Source: a virus. From it: a stretch of 29,342 bases of DNA. The stretch spans positions 1 through 29,342 of IMG/VR virus record IMGVR_UViG_3300020438_000189. One strand, given 5' to 3'. A program made the position numbers and the translations under genes. Shown piece after piece: positions 15,225-21,664 of the stretch. The notes under the pieces were generated by a model. That model had not been told where the DNA came from and did not search any database. It saw only the letters and a program-made list of their open reading frames with translations. How positions within the stretch are numbered: position 1 is the first letter of the stretch; each line of letters starts with the position of its first letter.

Positions 15225-15734
15225 ATGATACAAGAAGAAAATTTTAAGAATTTATGTAACCTTACTACATCATTAGTAGGGCTGCGTAAAGGTTCTCTTT
15301 CTTACAAAAGCAGGGAACAGAAATATCAGATACCTAGAACAGTTGCAGCAGTAGTGGCAAGAATGGTTGATGATACACATCAAACAATAATAGCTAAAGA
15401 ACTTAAAAGAGATAGGAGTTTGGTTTATCATTATGAAAAGACACACCAAGCTAATTATAGATCTTTTCCTAAATATAGAGAAGTATTTAATAAAGTTTAT
15501 AATGCTTATAATAACATACAGGGATCAAAAAGGACTTTTGCAGACTTAGCACAGCTAAAAAATTATTTAAGAGAATGCGGTGTAACTAATAGTGAAAAGC
15601 ACCAACAAACTATCAGAATCACATCAGGTAGAGTTCAAGCTGATGTAAAATTGTCGTATAGAGATTTTTATAATCAATTAGAAAAGTGTAAAATTGCAAT
15701 GACAGATTGTAACTATAATTTAGAAATAATATAA
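15225..15734 (+). CDS. DnaA domain IV-like DNA-binding protein
   Basis: 169 residues from the ATG at 15225, one base after the SSB-like stop. A longer frame from 15186 would overlap that gene by 38 bases and adds an unlikely N-terminus. Residues about 27-72 (SYKSREQ to SLVYHYEK) read like the DnaA C-terminal helix-turn-helix domain: a polar loop, then IIAKELKRDRSLVYHY, where DnaA has a 'grdHSTVlha' signature. No ATPase domain is present. It may direct replication initiation at a phage origin or act as a regulator. The C-terminal part (about 95-169) is unassigned. Confidence 0.55.
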   Translation: MIQEENFKNLCNLTTSLVGLRKGSLSYKSREQKYQIPRTVAAVVARMVDDTHQTIIAKELKRDRSLVYHYEKTHQANYRSFPKYREVFNKVYNAYNNIQGSKRTFADLAQLKNYLRECGVTNSEKHQQTIRITSGRVQADVKLSYRDFYNQLEKCKIAMTDCNYNLEII

Positions 15735-16336
15735 TGACAAAACCCAACTACTATGCTATTATACCTGCTGATGTAAGATACAGTAAAAATATAACTCCTA
15801 ATGCGAAACTTCTTTATGCAGAAATAACTGCTTTGTGCAATATGAATGGCAAATGCACAGCTTCAACTCAATACTTTTGTAAACTCTATGAAGTTAGTAG
15901 GGTGTCAATTCAAAAATGGCTTAAAACATTAGAAGAAAACAATTATATAAAGCGTGTTAATATATATAAACAAGGTAGTAAAGAAATAGATACAAGGGTG
16001 ATAACTTTGGTTAACATGCCTACTAAAGAAAAGTTTACAGATAATAATAATATAAATATAACTAATACTAATCTTACAGATAGTAATAATAAAGGGCGTT
16101 TTAAAAAACCAACTAATTGGGAAATTAAAATTTATTGTGAGCAAAGAGAGAACAATATAGATGCGGAAACTTTTTATGATTTTTATGAAAGTAAAGATTG
16201 GAAAGTTGGTAAAACAAAAATGAAAGATTGGAAGGCATGTGTTCGCACTTGGGAAAGGAGAGAAGTAAAAAAACAAACAATGGGGAAACTACACTCACAA
16301 TTAAATGAATGGCAAGAAGCTAAAAAATTATTATGA
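15734..16336 (+). CDS. Replication initiator-like protein (winged helix)
   Basis: 200 residues, ATG overlapping the previous stop. The N-terminal half (NITPNAKLLYAEITALCN, then FCKLYEVSRVSIQKWLKTLE) is a winged helix like those of phage replication O proteins. An Asn/Thr linker (about 98-117) leads to a C-terminal domain (KKPTNWEIKIYCEQREN, TFYDFYESKDWKVG, MKDWKACVRTW) shared with DnaD/DnaT-like primosome proteins of Bacteroidota phages. Likely binds the origin and loads host helicase. The phage has no visible helicase or polymerase, so this protein probably links to the host replisome. Confidence 0.6.
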   Translation: MTKPNYYAIIPADVRYSKNITPNAKLLYAEITALCNMNGKCTASTQYFCKLYEVSRVSIQKWLKTLEENNYIKRVNIYKQGSKEIDTRVITLVNMPTKEKFTDNNNINITNTNLTDSNNKGRFKKPTNWEIKIYCEQRENNIDAETFYDFYESKDWKVGKTKMKDWKACVRTWERREVKKQTMGKLHSQLNEWQEAKKLL

Positions 16337-16701
16337 AACCATTAAAAAACGAAAACCTAAAAGATTTGGCAGAAAAAGTGTTAGATTTAGTAGCTAAGAC
16401 ATCAGTTGAAATAGGACATAAAACAGACGCAAATACTATGGCTACATTAAGTAAAATATTTGCACAAGATCTTATTCAAGAAAATCGTTTTGGAGATATG
16501 ACTTTTAACCAAGTTGAAGATGCTTTTAGACAGGGGGTAAGGTTTGGAAAAGATGAACCATTTTTAAATATTAGAACATTTTACAAATGGACTTATGCAC
16601 ATAAAAAAGTAGTAGATGATGCGACACATCAGGTAGAAAAGTTAGATATGCCAAAAGAAAAAGTACCATTTTACCAAGAAACAATAAAACTACTCAAATG
16701 A
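16333..16701 (+). CDS. Helicase-loader-like or accessory replication protein
   Basis: 122 residues, coupled on both sides by ATGA overlaps. The core (FGDMTFNQVEDAFRQGVRFG, then FLNIRTFYKWTYAHK) is a helical domain known from proteins encoded beside initiators in Bacteroidota phages. No ATPase motif. By position it may assist helicase loading or primosome assembly. Function not demonstrated; the family resemblance is from memory. Confidence 0.45.
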   Translation: MKPLKNENLKDLAEKVLDLVAKTSVEIGHKTDANTMATLSKIFAQDLIQENRFGDMTFNQVEDAFRQGVRFGKDEPFLNIRTFYKWTYAHKKVVDDATHQVEKLDMPKEKVPFYQETIKLLK

Positions 16702-16760
16702 TTGGGTGGGTAATAATCGCAGCAATAGTGCTGCATATAAACTATAAATTAAAAGAATGA
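16698..16760 (+). CDS. 20-residue membrane microprotein
   Basis: Encodes MIGWVIIAAIVLHINYKLKE. Its ATG overlaps the previous TGA and its own TGA overlaps the next ATG, both as ATGA. This double coupling in a tightly packed operon is strong evidence for translation despite the small size. A single hydrophobic span (about residues 2-13) precedes a basic tail. Not recognised. Confidence 0.55.
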   Translation: MIGWVIIAAIVLHINYKLKE

Positions 16761-16975
16761 AAACACTAACACAAAAAGATCGAATTATCAGACACTTAAA
16801 AGACAAAGGATCAATTACATCATTAGAAGCTATGCAGGAATATGGCATCATGAGATTAACATCAAGAGTTTGTGAATTAAAAGACGAAGGGTACAAAATT
16901 AGAAGTGAATTTGTGAGCAGTAAAAACAGGTACAATGAACCTGTATCTTTTAGCAAATATACTTTAATAAAATAA
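16757..16975 (+). CDS. Winged-helix DNA-binding protein (HTH_39 type)
   Basis: 72 residues, ATGA-coupled to the microprotein. DRIIRHLKDKGSITSLEAM, then MRLTSRVCELKDEGYKI and a final wing with NRYNEPVSFSKYTL match the small helix-turn-helix family PF14090 (HTH_39). The whole protein is one DNA-binding domain and may regulate phage transcription or assist DNA processing. Candidate binding sites include the TGTTAAT repeats near 13.2 kb, but that link is a guess. Confidence 0.65.
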   Translation: MKTLTQKDRIIRHLKDKGSITSLEAMQEYGIMRLTSRVCELKDEGYKIRSEFVSSKNRYNEPVSFSKYTLIK

Positions 16976-16978
16976 TAA

Positions 16979-17383
16979 GTGAAGTCAATAAGTAAACTAA
17001 AAAAAGAACTAGATAAATGGTTTAGTCTTTACATCAGATTAAGAGATGCTACAAATGAAGGCATGGTACAGTGCTTCACCTCGAACAGGGTTTACCACTA
17101 CAAGCAGATTCACGCAGGACATTTTATGTCAAGAAGATGTTTATCTACAAGGTGGTGTGAAATAAACGTACAGCCACAGTCAGCAGCAGACAATTTATTC
17201 GGTCAAGGTGAACAGTTCAAGTTTGGCCTTAATTTAGATGCTAAGTATGGTGAGGGTACAGCAGAAGAATTACAACTTAAAGCAAGACAAATTCAAAAGT
17301 TTTCAAGAGTAGATTACGAAGATAAAATAAGTTATTACAAAGACGCTGTTAAAAACTTAAAAAAAGAAAAAGGAATAGAGTAA
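16979..17383 (+). CDS. ninG: NinG/Rap-like recombination endonuclease lacking zinc cysteines
   Basis: 134 residues with a GTG start; the family begins near this point (LDKWFSLYIRLRDA), so GTG is accepted. HAGHFMSRR (45-53), STRWCEINVQPQ (56-67) and GEQFKFGLNLD (77-87) are clear NinG signatures. NinG/Rap is a structure-specific nuclease that resolves branched recombination intermediates. Usual members have CFTC and QCxxCN zinc ligands; here I read CFTS (Ser35) and QSAADN (Ser68, Asp71), so three of four expected cysteines are gone while the His-rich core remains. Zinc binding may be lost or rebuilt. It belongs to the recombination set with the annealing-like and SSB-like genes. Confidence 0.7.
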   Translation: MKSISKLKKELDKWFSLYIRLRDATNEGMVQCFTSNRVYHYKQIHAGHFMSRRCLSTRWCEINVQPQSAADNLFGQGEQFKFGLNLDAKYGEGTAEELQLKARQIQKFSRVDYEDKISYYKDAVKNLKKEKGIE

Positions 17384-17392
17384 CATTTTTTA

Positions 17393-17400
17393 TATCTTTG
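17393..17400 (+). promoter_or_regulatory. TATCTTTG box, Bacteroidota -7-like
   Basis: Perfect TAnnTTTG that ends 4 bases before the ATG at 17405. Transcription would begin at about the A of the ATG, giving a leaderless mRNA for this gene and the sigma-like gene after it. No -33 TTG is visible, so this could be chance in AT-rich DNA. Confidence 0.4.
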
Positions 17401-17404
17401 GCGT

Positions 17405-17761
17405 ATGCATACTCCGATTTATTCAAGTGAAGAACATAAGTCAATAGTTGAGGTGTATATAAAAACAGCCACACAGTTTGTTCAAGACGTAACTACTGAG
17501 CCAAGATATAACAACTATTTAGAAGTGCTAAGTCTTATTGTAGATTATTCAAATGGTTATGGTGAGGGGGTAAGAGAGAACAATTTTTATGATTGGATAA
17601 CAATACTACCTATAAACATTTCGGTTGCAACAGCAGGGTTTTTCGCAGGAATAGAGACAAAAGGAAATATGGCAGTATTAAGAGCATACAAAGTGGTGTT
17701 AGATCAGATGCTACAAGAAACAGTAACTAAGTTAGATGATTTAGAACCAACTAATGAATAA
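17405..17761 (+). CDS. Hypothetical protein
   Basis: 118 residues, helical, no membrane span or metal motif. HKSIVEVYIKTATQFVQDVT and YLEVLSLIVDYSNG are amphipathic helices; FAGIETKGNMAVLRAYKVVL follows. The last codons overlap the sigma-like gene by 8 bases, so they are translationally linked. It may be a partner or regulator of that protein, but no sequence evidence shows this. Confidence 0.6.
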   Translation: MHTPIYSSEEHKSIVEVYIKTATQFVQDVTTEPRYNNYLEVLSLIVDYSNGYGEGVRENNFYDWITILPINISVATAGFFAGIETKGNMAVLRAYKVVLDQMLQETVTKLDDLEPTNE

Positions 17762-18338
17762 GATATATACTGAAATAGCAAAATTGACTGACAAATTTAG
17801 GACTATGGCTTATGGCTTAACAAATGATGAAAACAAAATAAATGAAGCTGTGCAGGAATTAATGCTTTATTTTCTTCAAGCTAATCCTAATGTGATAAGA
17901 TCAATTTATGAGAAAGACGGAATACTTGGAATCACTCGTTATGGTGCAGTAGCTTTAAGAAGGGCTTTGACAAGCAAAAGAAGTAATTTTTATTATAAGT
18001 ATGAAAAGTATTACACACATATTGATAGGAGTATTCACTCTACTAATGACACTGGTGTTGATGATTTTACAGTTAGTGGCACTTATCACTATAAAGACAT
18101 ATCAAATATTCCTAATCAAGAAATAGACAACCATAAGCTAATAAAACTAGAATTGATAGATAAAGAATTAGATAAACTAGATAATTGGTACGATCGTGAA
18201 TTGTTTAAATTGTATTATTATGAAGGTAACACCCTTGATTCACTAGCTGCCAAAACTAAAATAAGCAGAAACAGTTTATTTACAACAATAGACAAAGTAA
18301 GAACAATATTAAAAAAAGAATTAAATGAAGATGTATAA
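17754..18338 (+). CDS. Sigma-70-like transcription factor (phage)
   Basis: 194 residues. The N-terminal part (residues about 14-42: FRTMAYGLTNDENKINEAVQ then ELMLYFL) resembles sigma region 2. The C-terminal part (about 149-190: ELFKLYYYEGNTLDSLAAKT then SRNSLFTTIDKVRTILKKEL) has the region 4 helix-turn-helix layout 'l-x-LyyyEg-t-l-x-i-A-x-x-t-x-i-s-x-x-s'. Between them is a divergent linker. Such sigma-like proteins recur in Bacteroidota phages. It could redirect host RNA polymerase to the TCTATTATATA promoters. Region 2.3/2.4 residues that recognise the -10 are not clear, so it might act as a partial sigma or other polymerase-binding regulator. Confidence 0.55.
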   Translation: MNKIYTEIAKLTDKFRTMAYGLTNDENKINEAVQELMLYFLQANPNVIRSIYEKDGILGITRYGAVALRRALTSKRSNFYYKYEKYYTHIDRSIHSTNDTGVDDFTVSGTYHYKDISNIPNQEIDNHKLIKLELIDKELDKLDNWYDRELFKLYYYEGNTLDSLAAKTKISRNSLFTTIDKVRTILKKELNEDV

Positions 18339-18405
18339 CCCAAAAACACACGACAGTTTTTTAATGCAGTTTGGATTTAGACACCCTGATTGGAAAAACA
18401 AATGA
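18331..18405 (+). CDS. 24-residue microprotein
   Basis: Encodes MYNPKTHDSFLMQFGFRHPD plus WKNK. It overlaps the end of the sigma-like gene by 8 bases and its TGA overlaps the next ATG (ATGA). Not hydrophobic; aromatic and basic. It fills what would otherwise be the only gap in this operon, which supports a real gene. No family known. Confidence 0.45.
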   Translation: MYNPKTHDSFLMQFGFRHPDWKNK

Positions 18406-18803
18406 ATAAGTTTTTTGTTCCTAATAATGTTTATGAAGATAGATTAGCAATTTGCAAATCTTGTATTTATTATTTTAAACCAACAGGAACGTGCAAGGAT
18501 TGTGGCTGTTTTATGAAACTCAAAGCAAGATTAGCACCAATGGAATGCGGACAAAGAAAATGGCAAAAGACAACAGAAATAGAAACCCCTGATGATTTGC
18601 CACAAGAAATGATAGATGAAGTATTAGATATGTGGAAAGATTTAAAAACAGGTAAGGCAAAAAATATAGCTGCTAAAAAAAGAATGATAGAAACCTATAA
18701 TGTTATATTTAACACTAGCTATTCTACTGGCACAAATTGTGGATCTTGTTTATCTACTTGCTTTGACGGAATAAAAAAACTATATAAAAAATACAGCGAA
18801 TGA
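18402..18803 (+). CDS. Zinc-binding protein with two Cys clusters
   Basis: 133 residues from the ATG at 18402; an upstream TTG at 18390 is rejected since the ATG is coupled to the preceding microgene. The N-terminal part holds Cys18, 21, 31, 34, 36 and 49 in a zinc-ribbon pattern (LAICKSCIYY, GTCKDCGCFMKLKARLAP) known from many phages. A second cluster (Cys113, 116, 120) lies near the C-terminus (TNCGSCLSTC) followed by a basic helix. Between is a helical linker. The 'GCFMKLKARL' ribbon type occurs in phage proteins of unknown role. DNA or RNA binding is plausible. Confidence 0.6.
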   Translation: MNKFFVPNNVYEDRLAICKSCIYYFKPTGTCKDCGCFMKLKARLAPMECGQRKWQKTTEIETPDDLPQEMIDEVLDMWKDLKTGKAKNIAAKKRMIETYNVIFNTSYSTGTNCGSCLSTCFDGIKKLYKKYSE

Positions 18804-19024
18804 GTTACTTAGCACACTTAAAAAGAAACAAAATGCACTATTCAAGCAGATGGATAGTTAAATATGAAAATAATGACACTAATGATTTAGTAAGGGAGGT
18901 AAAGTTAATATTTAACCCTCAAGAATATCGCAAGTCATCAAGATCAAGAACACTAAATACCCAAGAGGGTTTAATTAAAATACTAGAAAATGACAAAGAA
19001 AGAAGATTACAAGAAACACCCTGA
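18800..19024 (+). CDS. Hypothetical small basic protein
   Basis: 74 residues, ATGA-coupled to the zinc protein. Basic (HLKRNKMHYSSRW, YRKSSRSRTLN) with an acidic stretch in between. No family recognised. It overlaps the next gene by 35 bases, a longer overlap than usual in this operon, so either its 3' end or the start of the next gene may need revision. Confidence 0.5.
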   Translation: MSYLAHLKRNKMHYSSRWIVKYENNDTNDLVREVKLIFNPQEYRKSSRSRTLNTQEGLIKILENDKERRLQETP

Positions 19025-19253
19025 ACCAACTTATTACACAGGTACAATGTACGGCTACTCGGCTAGGAATATAGTAGAGGACTTTCAGTTAGGTTACAAC
19101 ACAGGTACGGCAGTTAGCTATTTATTACGTGCAGGAAAAAAAGAAGGCAATCCTGCTGAACAAGATATACAAAAAGCTATAAACCATTTACACTTTGAAT
19201 TAGACAAACTATATAAAGAAAGTAAAATAGTAACAGGAGGACTTGCACAATGA
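18990..19253 (+). CDS. DUF3310-family protein
   Basis: 87 residues. NIVEDFQLGYNTGTAVSYLL followed by RAGKKEGNPAEQDIQKAINH is the DUF3310 signature, a family often labelled nucleotide kinase in phages from distant similarity to T7 gene 1.7 product. Likely involved in nucleotide metabolism or resistance to nucleotide-starvation defences; biochemical function is unproven. The start overlaps the previous gene by 35 bases; no closer ATG precedes the conserved YYTGTMYG segment. Confidence 0.65.
   Translation: MTKKEDYKKHPEPTYYTGTMYGYSARNIVEDFQLGYNTGTAVSYLLRAGKKEGNPAEQDIQKAINHLHFELDKLYKESKIVTGGLAQ
19235..19240 (+). promoter_or_regulatory. Unusual perfect AGGAGG ribosome-binding site
   Basis: AGGAGG lies 9 bases before the ATG at 19250. 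Elsewhere in the window starts have A/T-rich leaders with no Shine-Dalgarno, as in Bacteroidota, so this is an exception. It lies within codons of the DUF3310 gene (GGL), so it may be coincidental. Confidence 0.4.
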
Positions 19254-19504
19254 CTCTATATAAATGTAAATGCGGCAACGAAGAAGAAATAGGCAAAGCA
19301 ACAATAGGGTTGAGGGAAGGGAAGTGGAGAACAATACAAGCGTTGTGCGATTGTGGGTTATGGATGGATTCAGAACCTGAAGATGGTATGCCTACTTTAA
19401 TAAGAACAGAAGCATCTTTGAGTAAAAAGAAAAGAGGTGATAAACTTTGGGATAGTGCAAAAGAAAAATTAATAGGCGAAAGAGGTGTAAATGAAGATTT
19501 TTAA
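19250..19504 (+). CDS. Small zinc-ribbon protein
   Basis: 84 residues, ATGA overlap with the previous gene. Cys6, Cys8, Cys33 and Cys35 (YKCKCGN and LCDCGLWMD) form a four-Cys ribbon of unusual C-x-C / C-x-C spacing. The rest is charged (SLSKKKRGDKLWDSAKEKL). Proteins of this kind are common in phage early regions; role unknown. It is one of the few genes with a perfect Shine-Dalgarno. Confidence 0.55.
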   Translation: MTLYKCKCGNEEEIGKATIGLREGKWRTIQALCDCGLWMDSEPEDGMPTLIRTEASLSKKKRGDKLWDSAKEKLIGERGVNEDF

Positions 19505-19708
19505 ATGAAAAACAAAAGAATAGTAAAAGAGCAAAAGGCATTAGCAAAGAAAGTTATTGAATACTTTTACAATAACCCTAAAGCAAATACATCTAAAGAA
19601 ATAGAAGAAGTCTTTAATGTATCACATAGAAGGGTTAGAATAATATTAAGTGAGCATTTAAAATATAAACTAGAAAATAGTTTAGCCAGAAGGTGTGCAA
19701 GTTACTAA
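19505..19708 (+). CDS. Small helix-turn-helix protein
   Basis: 67 residues, basic. KVIEYFYNNPKANTSKEIEE followed by FNVSHRRVRIILSEHLKYKL is a helix-turn-helix pattern like short winged-helix regulators. It is the last gene of the early cluster and starts directly at the previous stop. The next block opens with a TCTATTATATA motif, so this protein could help with the switch, but this is only positional inference. Confidence 0.5.
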   Translation: MKNKRIVKEQKALAKKVIEYFYNNPKANTSKEIEEVFNVSHRRVRIILSEHLKYKLENSLARRCASY

Positions 19709-19727
19709 TAAATAAATAAATTAAAAT

Positions 19728-19738
19728 TCTATTATATA
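19728..19738 (+). promoter_or_regulatory. TCTATTATATA motif, copy 4 (putative phage promoter)
   Basis: Exact 11-mer ending 2 bases before the ATG at 19741. The surrounding bases (AAAATTCTATTATATACTATG, split here as AAAATTC and TATTATATACTATG) are nearly the same as copy 1. It opens the ParB/glycosyltransferase/terminase block. Confidence 0.55.
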
Positions 19739-19740
19739 CT

Positions 19741-20469
19741 ATGAAGCAACAAGTTAAGATCAGCAAGGTAAAGGGAAACCCTAACAACCCTAGAATCATT
19801 AAGAATGATAAATTTAAGAAGCTAGTAAAGTCAATACAGGAATTTCCTGAGATGTTAAAGCTTAGGCCTATTGTTGTAGATGAAGATATGATGGTGCTTG
19901 GTGGCAATATGAGATTAAAGGCAAGTAAAGATGCAGGACTAAAAGAAGTGTGGATTGAAATAGCTGAAGGACTTACTGAAGAACAAAAGAAAGAATTTAT
20001 CGTTAAAGACAATGTAGGTTTTGGAGAATGGGAATGGGATATGTTAGCTAATGAATGGGATAGCGTTCAACTAGCTGATTGGGGTTTAGATGTATGGCAA
20101 AATGAAGATGATGTAAAAGAGGAAGAAGTTTATACAAAGAATATTGAAGCGCCCACTTATGAGCCTAAAAATGAAAAGCCAAAAGAAGAAGAACTTTACA
20201 ATGAAGATAAAGTAAAAGAGCTAATAAAAAAGATAGGGCTTTCTAATATAGAAAAGGAAGAAAAAGAATTTTTAATAAAAGCTGCTTACAGGCATACAGT
20301 ATTTAACTATCAAAGTATTGCAGACTTCTATGCTCACTCAAATAAAGAAGTTCAGGAATTAATGGAAGATAGTGCTTTAGTAATAATTGATTTTAATAAA
20401 GCTATTGAAAATGGTTTTGTTAAAGTAAGTGATAAAATTAAAGAACAATATTTAAGCGAATATGAATAA
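19741..20469 (+). CDS. ParB-like (ParB/sulfiredoxin-fold) protein
   Basis: 242 residues. NPRIIKNDKF (16-25), KLRPIVVDE (40-48) and VLGGNMRLKA (52-61) are the ParB N-terminal domain with the GGNxR core motif, followed by FIVKDNVGFGEWEWDMLANE, typical of phage ParB-like proteins often linked to DNA methyltransferases. A charged linker (about 110-160) leads to a C-terminal helical domain (FLIKAAYRHTVFNYQSIADF) also found with such proteins. No chromosome-partition context (no ParA or parS). In phages such ParB-like domains occur in DNA base-modification operons. It overlaps the glycosyltransferase-like gene by 8 bases, so the two very likely work together. Confidence 0.75.
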   Translation: MKQQVKISKVKGNPNNPRIIKNDKFKKLVKSIQEFPEMLKLRPIVVDEDMMVLGGNMRLKASKDAGLKEVWIEIAEGLTEEQKKEFIVKDNVGFGEWEWDMLANEWDSVQLADWGLDVWQNEDDVKEEEVYTKNIEAPTYEPKNEKPKEEELYNEDKVKELIKKIGLSNIEKEEKEFLIKAAYRHTVFNYQSIADFYAHSNKEVQELMEDSALVIIDFNKAIENGFVKVSDKIKEQYLSEYE

Positions 20470-21310
20470 AGATTTTGCAGTATTTATATTAACACACGGA
20501 AGGCCTGATAATGTTGTTACTTATAATACAATAAAAAATCAAGGTTACACAGGAGATATTTATATAGTAATTGATAATGAAGATAAGTCAGCAGATACAT
20601 ATTATAAAAATTTTGGTGATAAAGTAATAATGTTTGACAAGAAAGCCATATCAAAAACTTTTGATGAAGCAGATAATTTTGAAGATAGAAGGACAATCGT
20701 ATATGCTAGAAATGCCAGTTTTAAAATTGCTAAAGATTTAGGAATTAAATATTTTATGCAATTAGATGATGATTATACATTATTTCAATATAAGCTAATC
20801 GTTAAAAATAAACCTGTACATAGTGAAGTCAAAAATTTAGATAGTATATTTAACTCGTTAATAGATTATTATAAAACAATTTCTGCAAAAAGTATAGCTA
20901 TTGCACAGGGTGGAGATTTTATAGGTGGTATTGATAATGGGAATAGGGCTTACAGATTTAGTAAAAGAAAATGTATGAATAGTTTTATTTGTTCTACTGA
21001 AAGGCCTTTTAAATTCAATGGAAGAATAAATGAAGATGTAAATACTTACACTAATTCAGCAAGTAAAGGGTTTTTATTTCTTACTATACCTGAATTATGT
21101 CTAGTTCAAAAACAAACACAAAGTAATAAAGGTGGTATGACAGATATATATCAAGCAAAAGGAACTTATATAAAATCTTTTTATTCAGTTATTTTTCAAC
21201 CTTCAAGTGTTAGTGTTAATATGATGAAAACAAGTAATTCAAGATTACACCATAATATTAATTGGAAAACAACAGCCCCTTTAATTTTAGAAGAAAAATA
21301 TAAAAAATAA
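20462..21310 (+). CDS. TET-associated-glycosyltransferase-like enzyme
   Basis: 282 residues. The N-terminal HGRPDNVVTYNTI (12-24), IYIVIDNED (33-41), FDKKAISKTFDEADNF (58-73), RRTIVYARNA (76-85) and MQLDDDYTLF (99-108) match the GT-A type glycosyltransferase family predicted to sugar-modify oxidised bases in phage DNA (TAGT). LDDDY is the metal-binding DxD-like motif. The conserved order of motifs is complete and the length fits. No TET/JBP dioxygenase or hydroxymethylase is visible in the window, so the acceptor base is unclear. It is encoded with a ParB-like protein and just before the terminase, as DNA-modification genes often are. Target could also be RNA or protein. Confidence 0.65.
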   Translation: MNKDFAVFILTHGRPDNVVTYNTIKNQGYTGDIYIVIDNEDKSADTYYKNFGDKVIMFDKKAISKTFDEADNFEDRRTIVYARNASFKIAKDLGIKYFMQLDDDYTLFQYKLIVKNKPVHSEVKNLDSIFNSLIDYYKTISAKSIAIAQGGDFIGGIDNGNRAYRFSKRKCMNSFICSTERPFKFNGRINEDVNTYTNSASKGFLFLTIPELCLVQKQTQSNKGGMTDIYQAKGTYIKSFYSVIFQPSSVSVNMMKTSNSRLHHNINWKTTAPLILEEKYKK

Positions 21311-21664
21311 ATGGAACAAAATAGAACAAAGATTAACAAAGAGAGATTATTAAAAGCTTTAGAGTCAAGTCTAGGAGTAATTACAACTGCATTAAAAGCA
21401 ACTGATCTTTCAAGAACTAACTTTTACAAGTGGCTAAAAGAAGATGAAGAATTTGCAGCTAAGGTTGAGGAAATAGAAAACATACAGCAAGACTTTATTA
21501 AGTCAAAGTATTACGAATGTGTAAAAGACAAAGTGCCTGCTGTTGTAATACACGCTGCTAAGACTAGACTTGGTTGGAATGAAACCAACAGATTAGATGT
21601 AACCTCAGGAGATAAAGCAATTAATATGCCTATCATAACATTTATCGAAACTGATACTGAATAA
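21311..21664 (+). CDS. terS: Terminase small subunit
   Basis: 117 residues, starting directly after the glycosyltransferase stop. KERLLKALESSLGVITTALK followed by TDLSRTNFYKWLKEDEEFAA is the N-terminal helix-turn-helix of small terminases of Bacteroidota phages; a helical oligomerisation core follows (VEEIENIQQDFIKSKYY), then AAKTRLGWNE. It recognises packaging-initiation DNA and activates the large subunit. The 3' end overlaps the apparent start of the large subunit in another frame. Confidence 0.75.
   Translation: MEQNRTKINKERLLKALESSLGVITTALKATDLSRTNFYKWLKEDEEFAAKVEEIENIQQDFIKSKYYECVKDKVPAVVIHAAKTRLGWNETNRLDVTSGDKAINMPIITFIETDTE

Noticed and set aside
17405-17761. Anti-sigma factor for the adjacent sigma-like protein
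   Set aside because: Only adjacency suggests it; no motif or known family supports the idea.
19741-20469. Plasmid-type partition protein
   Set aside because: No ParA gene, no parS-like repeats, and the domain layout is that of phage modification-linked ParB-like proteins.
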